Origin: Hassallia byssoidea VB512170
GTDB taxonomy: Bacteria > Cyanobacteriota > Cyanobacteriia > Cyanobacteriales > Nostocaceae
Direction of reading: 5' to 3'
DNA length: 40,087 nucleotides
Assembly: GCF_000817785.2 (NCBI RefSeq)
Contig: NZ_JTCM02000058.1
Location: 1-40,087, forward strand
Positions 1 to 9,204 of the stretch are shown here, piece after piece (position 1 is the first letter of the stretch; the number at the start of each line of letters is the position of its first letter). The notes beneath the pieces are model-generated. The model was not told where the DNA came from. It saw nothing but the letters and a program-made list of their open reading frames with translations, and did no database searches. Position numbers and translations under genes: made by a program.

Positions 1-6
1 GTTTGA

Positions 7-444
7 TTACTTATGATCGCCCAAAGAACCCCACCCCGCCAAAGCGTAGCTTTGTCTCCCCTCCCCGCTTGCGGGGAGGGGATTAAGGGGAGGGGTGTCC
101 ACAGTCACAATTGGCATTTTTTCCACTTGGCTGTGAGCGATAATTATCCTGTCGAAAGGGTCGCAATGTAAATCTGGTAAATTTGTTACTTGTAAAGCAT
201 GAACCATTTGAATCGGTAAACCCTCAAATCGATTTATTGTCAACTGACTTGGGATATAAGTTTCTGGCGGTTCAGGTAAATTTAGCTTTCTTAAGCGTAC
301 CTTAATAACGATTTCCCACGCACTCGCAGCACTCAAGAACAGCACATTACTAGGGTCAGCAATTATACTGCTAACGGTGGATGAAAGTTGAGAATTATCT
401 GTAACCCACCAAATGAATGCATGGGTATCAAGTATTGCTCTCAT
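7..444 (-). CDS. PIN-domain toxin (VapC-like), C-terminus replaced by a repeat
   Basis: This is a PIN-domain ribonuclease-like toxin of a type II toxin-antitoxin pair. The N-terminus MRAILDTHAFIWW carries the first acidic residue of the PIN active site, SAASAWEIVIK the conserved Glu, and CDPFDRIIIAHS and PIVTVDT the later acidic positions. I start it at the ATG at 444 rather than the upstream TTG at 450. It overlaps the end of the antitoxin gene by 17 nt, typical of such operons. After VTVDT the frame runs into translated repeat (PPLNPLPASGEG onward) and stops at 7. The final strand expected in this family is missing, so activity is uncertain. Family assignment is secure; whether the toxin is functional is not. 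Confidence 0.8.
   Translation of the reverse strand: MRAILDTHAFIWWVTDNSQLSSTVSSIIADPSNVLFLSAASAWEIVIKVRLRKLNLPEPPETYIPSQLTINRFEGLPIQMVHALQVTNLPDLHCDPFDRIIIAHSQVEKMPIVTVDTPPLNPLPASGEGRQSYALAGWGSLGDHK
25..98. repeat. Dispersed palindromic G/C-run repeat, copy 1
   Basis: The stretch begins AGAACCCCACCCCGCC, contains a short hairpin (CTCCCCGCTTGCGGGGAG, about 59-76) and ends in GGGGAGGGGTG. A related copy closes the window at 40013-40087. Copy 1 lies inside the reading frame of the PIN toxin and supplies its last residues, so it probably inserted there or replaced the original gene end. Confidence 0.75.
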
Positions 445-691
445 TCTCAATGTCTAATAGGCTGAGAAAATCGTTTAAAACATCCTCTGGTAACGGTTCG
501 TTAAAGTCTGAGGCAATGACCACCTTACCACGGTCTAATTCTGGAATCCGGGGTAATGGTGGGTTATTTAGAGGTACAATGCGGGCAACGGGTAACCCTG
601 CTTGGGAAAGAATAACTTCTTCTCCTGCCAAAACTCGACCAAGCAATTCTGCAAAGTCAGTCAAGTTGGCAGGAAGTTCTACATTATACAT
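428..691 (-). CDS. Type II antitoxin, Phd/YefM-like
   Basis: An 87-residue protein preceding the PIN toxin on the same strand. It has the Phd/YefM-type N-terminus (MYNVELPANLTDFAELLGRV) and the typical GEEVILSQAGLPVARIVP segment, normally a DNA-binding region, followed by an acidic C-terminal tail that would wrap the toxin. An upstream in-frame ATG exists at 745, but the ATG at 691 has a GGAG 7 nt ahead and fits the family's length. It presumably neutralises the PIN protein and represses the pair. An inverted repeat at 720-758 lies just upstream. Confidence 0.85.
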   Translation of the reverse strand: MYNVELPANLTDFAELLGRVLAGEEVILSQAGLPVARIVPLNNPPLPRIPELDRGKVVIASDFNEPLPEDVLNDFLSLLDIENESNT

Positions 692-719
692 TAAATGTCT
701 CCGGAAAAGATTTATATAC

Positions 720-758
720 GTAGGGTGCGTTACGGATTTCAACAATCACGCACCCTAC
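720..758. repeat. Inverted repeat with GTAGGGTGCGT arms
   Basis: Perfect 11-nt arms GTAGGGTGCGT (720-730) and ACGCACCCTAC (748-758) flank a 17-nt loop. The arm resembles that of the hairpin at 10304-10337 (TTGGGTGCGTT/AACGCACCCAA), suggesting a dispersed cyanobacterial hairpin repeat. It sits upstream of the antitoxin start and may lie in its promoter or leader. Confidence 0.7.
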
Positions 759-767
759 AATACTTAA

Positions 768-1239
768 ATATAAACTAAAATCTATGCACCTCATTCTCTG
801 TGTTCTGGGCGCCTAGTAAGGTTCGTTTATCAATAAATGCAGATAGAATTGCTACATGGGGAAAAAACATTTTTTGTCAAGTATATATGTCCTAAATTTA
901 GGTGCATTTGCTTACCCCTAGGCGTAGTATTTTCACGAATATTTCTCACCCTAGCTTCACTGATTTATAACCAGAGGAAGAGGTAATATATTTAAAATTA
1001 CTCCTCAGTAATTATATTAATAAAGTAGTAGAAAAAGCGAAAGAATTGATATTTGTAACGAAAAATCCTTCATATATCAATTGCTTAATATTGAGTAGGC
1101 TTTACTAAGAAGAAGTAGCAAAACTTCAGTAATTACAAAAGACTCGGCGACAGGTTAAATTACATTTTCATCTTCATTGTCATTTGTCCCAAAGTTCCCA
1201 CAAGACAAATGACTAATAAATATTCTAGAGGAATTGCTC
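768..1239. other. Intergenic region and leader of the trp operon
   Basis: No gene-like frame is visible in this AT-rich stretch. It holds two inverted repeats: ATTGATAT (1045-1052) with ATATCAAT (1074-1081), and perfect 10-nt arms at 1179-1188 and 1204-1213. The trpEG ribosome-binding site AGAGGA lies at 1227-1232. I see no leader peptide with tandem Trp codons, so classical trp attenuation is not supported. Confidence 0.5.
1179..1213 (+). promoter_or_regulatory. Hairpin in the trpEG leader
   Basis: GTCATTTGTC (1179-1188) and GACAAATGAC (1204-1213) form a perfect 10-bp stem with a 15-nt loop, ending 13 nt before the trpEG ribosome-binding site. It could control translation or mRNA stability. 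The arms also resemble short tandem repeats of the TTGGTCA class in cyanobacteria, so it may simply be a repeat relic. Confidence 0.45.
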
Positions 1240-3441
1240 ATGATTGTTGATTCGCACTCTTATACAACACTTGGGGGTGTGCGTGTCTCTCGCTCCATGA
1301 CAGAAGTCAATATAGACACAGCACTTGAAGATATTTTATTTTATCTAAATTCTCAGCGTGGAGGCTTGCTGACTAGCAGCTACGAATATCCAGGAAGATA
1401 CAAAAGATGGGCGATTGGATTTGTCAATCCCCCCTTGGAATTAACTACAAGAGAGAATAGTTTTACATTAAAAGCATTAAGCGATCGCGGCAAAATTCTC
1501 TTACCATTACTCTTAGAGCGTTTATCGCAGTCGAAGCAACTTCAAGAAGTAATTTCAAATAAAGATAATATTACTGGGACTGTCAAGAAAACACAACAAT
1601 TATTTGCTGAAGAAGAGCGCAGTAAACAACCTTCAGCATTTACAGTTGTCCGAGAAATTCTACATACCTTCTCAAGTAAAGAAGACGAACATTTAGGACT
1701 TTATGGTGCATTTGGTTACGACTTAGTTTTTCAATTTGAGCCGATTCCCCAGTGCCTAGATCGTCCTGAAGACCAGCGGGATTTAGTATTATATCTGCCT
1801 GATGAATTAGTCGTAGTTGACTACTATCTACAAAGCGCATTTCGTCTTCAATATGAATTTGAAACAGCGCATGGCAGCACAAATAATCTTCCTCGCACAG
1901 GTGAATCGATAGATTATCGCGGCAAACGTCTTCAACCCGCGCAAGCTGCCGACCATAAAAGAGGCGACTATGCCAAGCAAGTTGAAGTAGCACTCGATTA
2001 CTTCCGTCGAGGCGATTTATTTGAAGTAGTTCCCAGTCAAAACTTTTTTGAATCTTGCGAACAATCACCCAGCAAACTGTTTGAAACCTTAAAGAAAATC
2101 AATCCCAGTCCCTACGGATTCATTTTAAATTTAGGTGGAGAATATCTCATTGGTGCATCCCCAGAAATGTTTGTCCGCGTTGAAGGTAGGCGCGTAGAAA
2201 CCTGCCCGATTAGTGGTACTATTAGCCGGGGACAAGATGCCATTGACGATGCCGATCAAATTCTTTTGTTACTCAACTCACACAAAGATGAGTCTGAGTT
2301 AACAATGTGTACCGACGTAGATCGCAACGACAAATCGCGAATTTGTGAACCAGGTTCAGTCAGAGTAATTGGGCGTCGGCAAATTGAATTGTACAGCCAC
2401 CTGATTCATACAGTCGATCACGTTGAAGGCACATTACGAGAAGAATTTGATGCCTTAGATGCATTTCTTTCCCATACATGGGCAGTTACAGTTACCGGCG
2501 CACCCAAACGCGCTGCCATGCAATTTCTCGAACAGCATGAACGTAGCGCTAGACGTTGGTATGGTGGTGCAGTTGGCTATCTCAGCTTTAATGGTGATTT
2601 GAATACCGGTTTGATTTTGCGAACAATTCGTTTAAAAGATTCAATCGCTGAAGTGCGAGTTGGTGCAACAGTTCTTTACGACTCGATACCACAAGCCGAA
2701 GAACAAGAGACAATTACCAAAGGTGCTGTTTTATTTGAAACAATTCGCCGCGCTAAAGAAACAGACGAGAAAATCGAGGAATGCAGCAATAAAAACTTGA
2801 GTAAATGCATTCCCGATGCTGAACCAGGTAAGCATATCTTACTAATTGACCACGAAGACTCATTTGTTCACACACTAGCCAACTACATCCGGCAAACCGG
2901 CGCAAGCGTCACCACACTACGTCATGGCTTTGATGAATCGCTTTTTGATACAATACGTCCTGACTTAGTTGTTTTCTCTCCAGGTCCTGGTAGACCAAGC
3001 GAATTTAAAGTTCCGGAAATGGTCGCCGCTTGCGTCCGTCGCGAAATTCCCATTTTTGGAGTTTGTCTGGGGCTGCAAGGCATTGTAGAAGCTTTTGGTG
3101 GAGAATTAGGAGTTCTCAACTATCCCCAACATGGTAAATCCTCGCGGGTTTTCGTTACCGATACAGATTCGGTGATGTTCCAAGACTTGCCGGAATCCTT
3201 CGCCGTGGGTAGATATCATTCACTATTTGCCCTGCCATTACAAATGCCGGCAGAATTGAAAGTGACAGCAATTTCCGAAGACAACGTAATTATGGGAATT
3301 GAACATCAAACACTTGCGATCGCTGCCGTTCAGTTTCACCCAGAGTCAATCATGACTTTGAACGGCGAAATCGGTTTAGCCATCATCAAAAACGTCGTCC
3401 GTAAATACACGCAAACGAAAGAGTCAGTAGTTATTAGTTAG
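1240..3441 (+). CDS. trpE: Fused anthranilate synthase (TrpE-TrpG)
   Basis: A 733-residue fusion that converts chorismate and glutamine to anthranilate, the first step of the Trp branch. The start is the ATG at 1240, with AGAGGA 7 nt ahead; the TTG at 1234 is less likely. The N-terminal two thirds are the chorismate-binding synthase: PSQNFFE, GASPEMFVRVEGRRVETCPI, LTMCTDVDRND and GAPKRAAM followed by RRWYGGAVGYLSFNGD. The C-terminal third is a class I glutamine amidotransferase: DHEDSFVHTLANYIRQTG, FSPGPGRP, nucleophile Cys609 in GVCLGLQ, and His700/Glu702 in FHPES. The fused form is known from rhizobia and some cyanobacteria. It heads an operon with trpC, trpA, trpB, trpD and aroF, which suggests a paralogue dedicated to bulk tryptophan or indole supply. 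Whether it keeps Trp feedback inhibition cannot be told from sequence alone. Confidence 0.95.
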   Translation: MIVDSHSYTTLGGVRVSRSMTEVNIDTALEDILFYLNSQRGGLLTSSYEYPGRYKRWAIGFVNPPLELTTRENSFTLKALSDRGKILLPLLLERLSQSKQLQEVISNKDNITGTVKKTQQLFAEEERSKQPSAFTVVREILHTFSSKEDEHLGLYGAFGYDLVFQFEPIPQCLDRPEDQRDLVLYLPDELVVVDYYLQSAFRLQYEFETAHGSTNNLPRTGESIDYRGKRLQPAQAADHKRGDYAKQVEVALDYFRRGDLFEVVPSQNFFESCEQSPSKLFETLKKINPSPYGFILNLGGEYLIGASPEMFVRVEGRRVETCPISGTISRGQDAIDDADQILLLLNSHKDESELTMCTDVDRNDKSRICEPGSVRVIGRRQIELYSHLIHTVDHVEGTLREEFDALDAFLSHTWAVTVTGAPKRAAMQFLEQHERSARRWYGGAVGYLSFNGDLNTGLILRTIRLKDSIAEVRVGATVLYDSIPQAEEQETITKGAVLFETIRRAKETDEKIEECSNKNLSKCIPDAEPGKHILLIDHEDSFVHTLANYIRQTGASVTTLRHGFDESLFDTIRPDLVVFSPGPGRPSEFKVPEMVAACVRREIPIFGVCLGLQGIVEAFGGELGVLNYPQHGKSSRVFVTDTDSVMFQDLPESFAVGRYHSLFALPLQMPAELKVTAISEDNVIMGIEHQTLAIAAVQFHPESIMTLNGEIGLAIIKNVVRKYTQTKESVVIS

Positions 3442-3658
3442 TTGTTAGTGGTGAGCCAGTGCGTTGGGGAGGCAGTGCGTTGCGGGGGTTCCCCCCGTTG
3501 TAGCACCTGCCGTCGGGGATGCCGACTTGAAGCAACTGGCGAACCCGAAGGGTTGGTTGTTAGTTGTTAGTTGTTGGTTGAAAAAGCCCTAACTCCTAAC
3601 TCCTAACTCCTAACTCTTAACCACTAACCACTATCGACTAACCATTAACCAACAAATC
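3442..3658. repeat. Heptamer arrays and GCCAGTGCG-type hairpin repeat between trpEG and trpC
   Basis: The gap starts with TTAGTTG-type heptamers and continues with a repeat containing GCCAGTGCGTTG, a GGGGGTTCCCCC hairpin and GTAGCACCTGCCGTC. It ends with repeated CTAACTC and CTAACCA heptamers that are roughly complementary to the first array. A related GCCAG...CTGGC element is found twice in frame at 20548-20651. The arrays resemble the short tandemly repeated repetitive (STRR) sequences described in Calothrix and Anabaena. Confidence 0.7.
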
Positions 3659-4483
3659 ATGACGAACCAAGCCCCTCCCCGTCACATTCTCGAAGAAATT
3701 GTCTTGCAAAAAAGGCAAGAAGTTGCCCAAATGCAGCAAGAAATGCCTTTGGCAGTTGTGCAAAATCAGTTAAATGATGCGCCAAAGGTGCGAAATTTCC
3801 TCGGCGCTTTAAAGCAAAGTCCTTATAGACCTAGCTTGATTGCCGAGGTAAAAAAAGCATCGCCGAGTCGTGGTATTATTCGAGCAGACTTTGACCCGAT
3901 CGCGATCGCCAAATCTTACGAACGCGGTGGTGCAGCTTGTATCTCTGTCCTCACAGATGAAAAGTTCTTTCAAGGCAGTTTCGACAATCTGCGTCGCATC
4001 CGCCCAGAGGTAGAATTGCCACTACTGTGCAAAGAATTCATCATTGATCCCTACCAAATTTATACGGCACGGGCAGCAGGCGCAGATGCTGTATTATTAA
4101 TTGCAGCTATCCTCACAGATGAAGGACTCCAAGACTTTTTGCGACTAATTCACGAATTAGGGATGACTGCGCTAGTAGAAGTTCACACCTTAGCCGAACT
4201 GAATCGCGTACTCAAGCTTGAGGGTATACGCTTGGTAGGAATTAACAACCGCAATTTAGAAAATTTTACGGTTGATTTAGCAACTACACAGCAACTTTTA
4301 GCGCAACGGCAACAAGAATTGCTTTCCTTGGATATTACCGTCGTCAGCGAATCGGGATTATTTACACCCGCTGATTTATCCTTAGTGGCTGAAGCTGGTG
4401 TGCGTGCGGTTTTGGTGGGAGAATCTTTAGTTAAACAAAGCGATGTAGAACAAGCTGTGCGTAATTTGTTTCCGAAGGAATAA
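3659..4483 (+). CDS. trpC: Indole-3-glycerol phosphate synthase
   Basis: A 274-residue TIM-barrel enzyme that closes 1-(2-carboxyphenylamino)-1-deoxyribulose 5-phosphate to indole-3-glycerol phosphate, with loss of CO2 and water. Diagnostic motifs are [11 protein letters not shown] (Glu63, Lys65, Ser68), [13 protein letters not shown] (the catalytic Lys of the family), VGINNRNL and VVSESGLFT, with the phosphate-binding [10 protein letters not shown] near the end. Length matches the stand-alone family; there is no fused TrpF. It is second in the operon and only 5 nt separate its stop from the next gene. The leader region before the ATG is repeat sequence with no clear ribosome-binding site. 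In scytonemin biosynthesis a ThDP enzyme uses indole-3-pyruvate derived from Trp, so a paralogue here would feed Trp production. Confidence 0.96.
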   Translation: MTNQAPPRHILEEIVLQKRQEVAQMQQEMPLAVVQNQLNDAPKVRNFLGALKQSPYRPSLIAEVKKASPSRGIIRADFDPIAIAKSYERGGAACISVLTDEKFFQGSFDNLRRIRPEVELPLLCKEFIIDPYQIYTARAAGADAVLLIAAILTDEGLQDFLRLIHELGMTALVEVHTLAELNRVLKLEGIRLVGINNRNLENFTVDLATTQQLLAQRQQELLSLDITVVSESGLFTPADLSLVAEAGVRAVLVGESLVKQSDVEQAVRNLFPKE

Positions 4484-4488
4484 TCCAC

Positions 4489-5448
4489 ATGAAAGCGATG
4501 GTGATAACAAACTTCGGAAGTCCAGAAGTCTTTGCCGAACAAGAAGTTGATAAACCGACACTAAATAAAAATGAAGTATTAGTCAAGGTTTATGCAACCT
4601 CAGTTAACCCCGCAGATTGCGGGATACGTCAAGGAATGTTTGGACCTAGAGTCAAATTACCTGCAATTTTAGGTTATGACGTTTCCGGTGTTGTTGAAGC
4701 GATCGCTCTTGATGTCAAAGATTTTCAGGTAGGTGACGAAGTTTATTATGCCATCGATCTTTTAGCAGGTAACGGTGCTAATGCAGAGTATCATGTCGCT
4801 AATGAAGCAATAATTGCCAAAAAGCCGACAAATATATCTCATTTAGAAGCCGCTAGCGTACCTGTTGCAGGAGGTACAGCTTGGGCTGCACTCATCACCA
4901 AAGCAAATATCAAAATCGGCGAAACCGTGCTGATTCATGGTGGTGCTGGAGGTGTTGGTACATTTGCAATCCAAATTGCCAAAGCAGCCGGCGCTTACGT
5001 TTACACAACCTGCGGTGGTTACGACATAGACTTTGTAAAGTCCATCGGTGCAGATAAAGCAATAGATTACCGCCGAGAAAACTTTGTTGACATCATTATG
5101 AAAGAAACTGGTGGTCAAGGCGTTGACGTTACTTTATCTACAGTCAGCGGTGAACTTTTAGCTCAAAGTTTGATGGTGATAAAAACAGATGGTCGCGCAG
5201 TCACCGTCACAGGTGTACAAGGAGACCTCAACGCTGCCATCTTCAAAAATATTACAATCCACTTCGTACATCTAGATCGCACCCGTCCCAAACTTGAAGC
5301 CTTGAAAACTTTAATTGAACAAAGTCAAATCAAACCCGTTGTTGGGATGACTTTTCCCCTAAATCAAGTAGCACAAGCCCATAAAAAACTTGAACAAGGT
5401 GGTGAAGGTGTGCGCGGCAAAATTGTTGTACAAGTTGCTAATTGCTAA
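4489..5448 (+). CDS. MDR-family NADPH:quinone oxidoreductase-like protein
   Basis: A 319-residue medium-chain dehydrogenase/reductase. The N-terminal GroES-like fold carries [16 protein letters not shown] and [11 protein letters not shown]. The nucleotide-binding fold carries [21 protein letters not shown], and the Rossmann domain continues through GADKAIDYR. Zinc ligands of alcohol dehydrogenases are absent, pointing to the quinone oxidoreductase/enoyl reductase branch, NADPH-dependent by family. It starts 5 nt after trpC and must be cotranscribed with it, which is unusual for a tryptophan operon. Either it tailors an indole or quinone-like product or it is a passenger. The last residues (VANC) run into the heptamer repeat that follows. 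Substrate unknown. Confidence 0.88.
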   Translation: MKAMVITNFGSPEVFAEQEVDKPTLNKNEVLVKVYATSVNPADCGIRQGMFGPRVKLPAILGYDVSGVVEAIALDVKDFQVGDEVYYAIDLLAGNGANAEYHVANEAIIAKKPTNISHLEAASVPVAGGTAWAALITKANIKIGETVLIHGGAGGVGTFAIQIAKAAGAYVYTTCGGYDIDFVKSIGADKAIDYRRENFVDIIMKETGGQGVDVTLSTVSGELLAQSLMVIKTDGRAVTVTGVQGDLNAAIFKNITIHFVHLDRTRPKLEALKTLIEQSQIKPVVGMTFPLNQVAQAHKKLEQGGEGVRGKIVVQVANC

Positions 5449-5600
5449 TTGGGCATTGGGCATTGGGGAGGCAGTGCGGTCTTGGGGATCACCTGCGTGG
5501 AGCACCTGCCGTCATTGGGCATCGGGCTTTTCCCCTTTCCCCATTCCCCTTTCCCCATTCCCTATTACCCATTCCCCATTCCCCATTCCCCATTCCCCAT
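5443..5600. repeat. Inverted heptamer arrays between the MDR gene and trpA
   Basis: TTGGGCA-type heptamers (5447-5470) are followed by a GGCAGTGCGGTC...GCACCTGCCGTC element and by CCCCATT-type heptamers running right up to the trpA ATG. The two heptamer arrays are roughly complementary and could fold over the intervening element. No ribosome-binding site remains in front of trpA. Confidence 0.7.
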
Positions 5601-6428
5601 ATGACTTCTATTTCTCATCACTTTCAAACTTTAAGAAATCGCCAACAGTGTGCTTTAATTCCTTTTATTACAGCTGGCGATCCTAACTTAGAAACTACTG
5701 CCGAAGCTTTACGCATCTTAGATCGCAATGGTGCAGACTTTATAGAATTGGGTGTTCCTTACTCCGATCCTTTGGCAGATGGTCCGGTGATTCAAGCAGC
5801 AGCAACTCGCGCTTTGCAACGAGGAACAAAATTAGAGCAAGTATTAGATATGTTGCAAGCTGTGATTCCCAGCTTGAGAGCGCCGATAATTTTATTTACT
5901 TATTACAATCCGATTTTGTACCGGGGTATCAAGTCATTTTTAGCAGAAATTGCTAATGTAGGGGTACGCGGTTTGGTGGTGCCAGATTTACCTTTAGAAG
6001 AAGCAGATGAGTTAATTCAAACTGCTGCTAGTTTCGGAATTGAGGTAATATTACTTGTAGCGCCTACCAGTTCTCAAGATAGAATTGAAGCGATCGCTCG
6101 TCAATCTCAAGGATTTATCTACCTCGTCAGTGTAACAGGCGTTACCGGAATGCGCTCTCAAATCCAACTCCGCGTCAAGGATTTGATTACAGAATTGCGA
6201 AGCGTCACCGATAAACCGATTGGCGTTGGCTTTGGTATTTCCGCACCCGAACAAGCACATCAAGTCATGGAATGGGGCGCAGATGCCGTAATTGTCGGTA
6301 GTGCCTTTGTCAAAAAATTAGCAACCGATACTCCCAGCGAAGGACTGCAAGCTGTAGAAAAACTTTGTCAAGAACTGAAAGCAGCGATTACCCCCACCGC
6401 ATCCCTGCAAAAAGTAGGTTCGGTTTAA
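5601..6428 (+). CDS. trpA: Tryptophan synthase alpha subunit
   Basis: A 275-residue alpha subunit that cleaves indole-3-glycerol phosphate to indole and glyceraldehyde 3-phosphate and channels indole to TrpB. The catalytic pair is visible: Glu49 in [11 protein letters not shown] and Asp60 in LADGP. Further signatures are [43 protein letters not shown] and [10 protein letters not shown] use the ATG at 5601. The frame is open further upstream to 5442, but that part only translates intergenic repeat (PFPIPHSPF-like) and is not part of the family. The start lies directly against a CCCCATT array with no recognisable Shine-Dalgarno, so translation may depend on structure or on coupling. Confidence 0.95.
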   Translation: MTSISHHFQTLRNRQQCALIPFITAGDPNLETTAEALRILDRNGADFIELGVPYSDPLADGPVIQAAATRALQRGTKLEQVLDMLQAVIPSLRAPIILFTYYNPILYRGIKSFLAEIANVGVRGLVVPDLPLEEADELIQTAASFGIEVILLVAPTSSQDRIEAIARQSQGFIYLVSVTGVTGMRSQIQLRVKDLITELRSVTDKPIGVGFGISAPEQAHQVMEWGADAVIVGSAFVKKLATDTPSEGLQAVEKLCQELKAAITPTASLQKVGSV

Positions 6429-6469
6429 ATTATACCCACTCCCCATTCCCCATTCCCCACTCCCCAATA
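6429..6469. repeat. CCCCATT-type heptamers between trpA and trpB
   Basis: Short array of CCCATTC and CCCCACT units after the trpA stop. It is followed by AAAGGA (6470-6475), the ribosome-binding site of trpB. Confidence 0.65.
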
Positions 6470-6483
6470 AAGGATTTTAACCA

Positions 6484-7728
6484 GTGGTAAGCATTCAAGA
6501 TATCAACACTATCATTTCACCTGAGACAGCGCGACCAGACTCGTTAGGCAGATTTGGTAAGTTCGGCGGTAAGTACGTCCCAGAAACCTTAATGCCCGCA
6601 TTAAGTGAGTTAGAAACCGCATACGAGCAATATCGCCACGATGCTAGCTTCCAAGACGAGTTGCAAGGTTTACTCAAAGACTACGTGGGAAGACCTAGCC
6701 CATTATATTTTGCCGAACGCCTGACCAAGCACTACGCCCGACCTGATGGCACAGGAGCGCAAATTTATTTAAAACGCGAAGATTTAAATCATACAGGCGC
6801 TCACAAAATTAATAACGCTTTAGCGCAGGTGTTATTGGCAAAGCGCATGGGTAAAAAGCGGATTATCGCTGAAACCGGTGCAGGTCAGCATGGAGTTGCT
6901 ACGGCAACCGTGTGTGCGCGTTTTGGTTTTGAATGCGTGGTTTACATGGGTGTCCAAGATATGCAACGCCAAGCCCTGAACGTATTTCGGATGCGTTTGA
7001 TGGGTGCGGAAGTACGTCCCGTGGAAGCTGGTACGGGAACTTTGAAAGATGCTACCTCAGAGGCAATTCGCGATTGGGTGACGAATGTAGAAACCACCCA
7101 TTACATCTTGGGTTCCGTTGCAGGTCCCCATCCCTACCCGATGTTAGTGCGTGACTTTCATGCCGTAATTGGTACAGAAACTCGCGCTCAATGTCAAGAG
7201 AAATGGGGCGGTTTGCCAGATATTCTTTTGGCTTGTGTTGGTGGTGGTTCTAATGCGATCGGCTTGTTCCATGAGTTTGTAAATGAAGCATCTATCCGCC
7301 TGATTGGAGTTGAGGCAGCCGGTGAAGGTGTCGATACAGAAAAACATGCAGCTACCTTGACAAAAGGACGAGTAGGTGTATTGCACGGTGCGATGAGCTA
7401 TCTACTGCAAGATGAAGATGGTCAGGTAATCGAGGCACATTCGATTAGTGCCGGGTTAGATTATCCCGGTGTGGGTCCTGAGCATAGTTATCTAAAAGAA
7501 ATTGGTCGCGCCGAATATTACAGCGTGACTGATAAGCAAGCTTTAGAAGCATTGCAGAGACTTTCGCAGCTAGAAGGAATCATTCCCGCTTTAGAAACCG
7601 CTCATGCGATCGCCTATCTTGAAACCCTTTGTCAACAGCTTGATGGTAATCCCCGAATCATCATCAACTGCTCAGGTCGTGGTGACAAAGACGTGCAAAC
7701 CGTCGCGAAAGCGCTCAGTGTTGAGTAG
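6484..7728 (+). CDS. trpB: Tryptophan synthase beta subunit
   Basis: A 414-residue PLP enzyme that joins indole and serine into tryptophan. The start is a GTG at 6484, supported by AAAGGA 8-9 nt upstream. Visible hallmarks are [12 protein letters not shown], the PLP lysine Lys108 in [27 protein letters not shown], the phosphate-binding [28 protein letters not shown] and the C-terminal CSGRGDKD. This is the TrpB1 type that pairs with TrpA, consistent with trpA immediately upstream. Full length and intact. It has a standard Shine-Dalgarno, unlike trpA. Confidence 0.97.
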   Translation: MVSIQDINTIISPETARPDSLGRFGKFGGKYVPETLMPALSELETAYEQYRHDASFQDELQGLLKDYVGRPSPLYFAERLTKHYARPDGTGAQIYLKREDLNHTGAHKINNALAQVLLAKRMGKKRIIAETGAGQHGVATATVCARFGFECVVYMGVQDMQRQALNVFRMRLMGAEVRPVEAGTGTLKDATSEAIRDWVTNVETTHYILGSVAGPHPYPMLVRDFHAVIGTETRAQCQEKWGGLPDILLACVGGGSNAIGLFHEFVNEASIRLIGVEAAGEGVDTEKHAATLTKGRVGVLHGAMSYLLQDEDGQVIEAHSISAGLDYPGVGPEHSYLKEIGRAEYYSVTDKQALEALQRLSQLEGIIPALETAHAIAYLETLCQQLDGNPRIIINCSGRGDKDVQTVAKALSVE

Positions 7729-7925
7729 TTAGGAGTTAAGAGTTAGGAGTTAAGAGTTAGTGGTTATTGGTTATTGGTTAGTGGTTAGTGGTTATTAGTT
7801 AGTGGTTAAAGAGTCCTTTTTAACAACCATCAACTATCCACTATCCACTATCGACGCTCCAACCATCAACTATCCACTATCGACGCTCCAACCATCAACG
7901 CTCCACCGATCAACCAACAACCAAT
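7729..7925. repeat. Inverted heptamer arrays between trpB and trpD
   Basis: The first half is TTAGGAG, TTAAGAG, GTGGTTA and TTGGTTA heptamers. The second half is AACTATCCACTATC and CGACGCTCCAACCATC repeats, largely complementary to the first. It is the longest trp-operon gap apart from 3442-3658 and has no gene-like frame. Confidence 0.7.
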
Positions 7926-9167
7926 ATGATAGCCACAACCCAAGCTCCATCTAACAACATTCCCGTCACTCCCGACCAAAATTGGTCTGATTTCTTAAAA
8001 CAATTACTCGACAAGCGATCGCTCACAGTTTCTCAATCTGCGGACTTGATGCAGGGTTGGCTGACAGATGCTATTCCCCCCGTCCTAACCGGAGCGATTT
8101 TAGCCGCAATTCAGGCAAAAGGTGTATCCACAGAAGAATTGGTTGGTATGGCTGGTGTCTTGCAATCCCAGTCGATAGGAGGACTTGGGGACAGGGGGAC
8201 TTGGGGACAAGGAGGACAAGGGGGACAAGGAGGACAAGGAGGACAAGGAGGAATTTCTTCCTTGTCTCCCCCCTCTCCCTTGTCTCCCTTGTCTCCCCCC
8301 TCCCCCTTGTCTCCCTTGTCCCCCCCTCCCCATTCCCCACTCCCCACTCCCCTAATTGACACCTGCGGAACTGGTGGAGATGGAGCTTCAACTTTCAACA
8401 TATCAACTGCTGTCGCTTTTGTAGCTGCTGCTGCTGGGGTAAAAGTTGCCAAACATGGCAATCGTTCAGCATCTAGCAAAACCGGTTCCGCTGATGTATT
8501 GGAAGCTTTGGGTATAAATCTTAATGCCAGTCCGGAAAAAGTGGAGTCCGCAGTTGATGCAGTTGGGATGACCTTTTTGTTTGCCCCAGGATGGCATCCA
8601 GCATTGAAAGCAGTTGCCGCTTTGCGAAAAACTTTGAAAGTGCGGACTATCTTTAATTTGCTTGGACCTTTGGTAAATCCAATGCGACCGACAGGGCAAA
8701 TTATTGGTGTGAGTGACCCACTTTTGTTAGAAACGATCGCTCAAGCATTATCGCAACTCGGATGTCGTCGAGCGATCGCTCTCCACGGCAGAGAAAAGTT
8801 AGATGAAGCAGGTTTGGCAGACATCACTTACTTAGCTGTACTTCAAGAGCAAAAAGTCCGCTGCATCACACTCAATCCCCTAGAATTGGGTTTAAGTCAT
8901 GCTCCCACTGAAGCATTGTGCGGTGGAGATGTCGAAGAAAATGCAGAAATCTTAAGAAATGTTTTGCAAGGGAAAGGCACTCAAGCGCAGCAAAATGTAG
9001 TTGCTTTAAATACCGCTCTAGCCCTACAAGTTGGCGAAGTTTTTGATAGCAACTCCACAGATATTCTGGAAAATTGTGTCCAAGGCATCGCTTTGGCGAA
9101 AGAAGTACTGCAAAGCGGTGCTGCTTGGACGAAATTAGAACAACTCGCTGATTTTTTACGCGATTAA
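7926..9167 (+). CDS. trpD: Anthranilate phosphoribosyltransferase with an in-frame repeat insert
   Basis: Transfers the phosphoribosyl group of PRPP to anthranilate. Catalytic and PRPP-binding motifs are intact: [18 protein letters not shown] (about 144-161), [42 protein letters not shown] and [16 protein letters not shown]. At 413 residues it is about 60 longer than the usual 340-350. The excess is residues about 85-142, a run of GGQ units followed by PPSPLSPLS units, encoded by G-rich then C-rich tandem repeats at 8178-8351. The insert sits just before the PRPP-binding glycine loop, between the helical domain and the alpha/beta domain. The frame is kept on both sides, so the protein is probably made. 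Whether the loop impairs activity is unknown. ATG at 7926; no clear Shine-Dalgarno because the leader is repeat. Confidence 0.93.
   Translation: MIATTQAPSNNIPVTPDQNWSDFLKQLLDKRSLTVSQSADLMQGWLTDAIPPVLTGAILAAIQAKGVSTEELVGMAGVLQSQSIGGLGDRGTWGQGGQGGQGGQGGQGGISSLSPPSPLSPLSPPSPLSPLSPPPHSPLPTPLIDTCGTGGDGASTFNISTAVAFVAAAAGVKVAKHGNRSASSKTGSADVLEALGINLNASPEKVESAVDAVGMTFLFAPGWHPALKAVAALRKTLKVRTIFNLLGPLVNPMRPTGQIIGVSDPLLLETIAQALSQLGCRRAIALHGREKLDEAGLADITYLAVLQEQKVRCITLNPLELGLSHAPTEALCGGDVEENAEILRNVLQGKGTQAQQNVVALNTALALQVGEVFDSNSTDILENCVQGIALAKEVLQSGAAWTKLEQLADFLRD
8178..8351. repeat. G-rich/C-rich inverted tandem repeats inside trpD
   Basis: GGAGGACAAGG-type units are followed by CTCCCTTGTCTCC-type units and then CCCCACT heptamers. 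The two halves are approximately complementary. Total length is 174 nt, a multiple of three, so the trpD frame is preserved. The same sequence class recurs at 20381-20689, 29387-29495 and 30227-30355. Confidence 0.85.
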
Positions 9168-9204
9168 CTGTTAGCAACTTAGTCAACTAATTGGAGAAAA
9201 AGAA

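Noticed and set aside
768-1239. trp leader peptide attenuator
   Set aside because: No short open frame with tandem Trp codons was found; only plain hairpins are visible.
3442-3658. Possible CRISPR array in heptamer-rich gaps
   Set aside because: Units are 7 nt with no spacers of constant length and no cas genes in the window.
5442-5600. N-terminal extension of trpA by 53 codons
   Set aside because: It translates heptamer repeat DNA, and the TrpA family begins at the ATG at 5601.
6933-7154. Frame inside trpB (73 codons)
   Set aside because: It lies wholly within a conserved enzyme gene in another frame.
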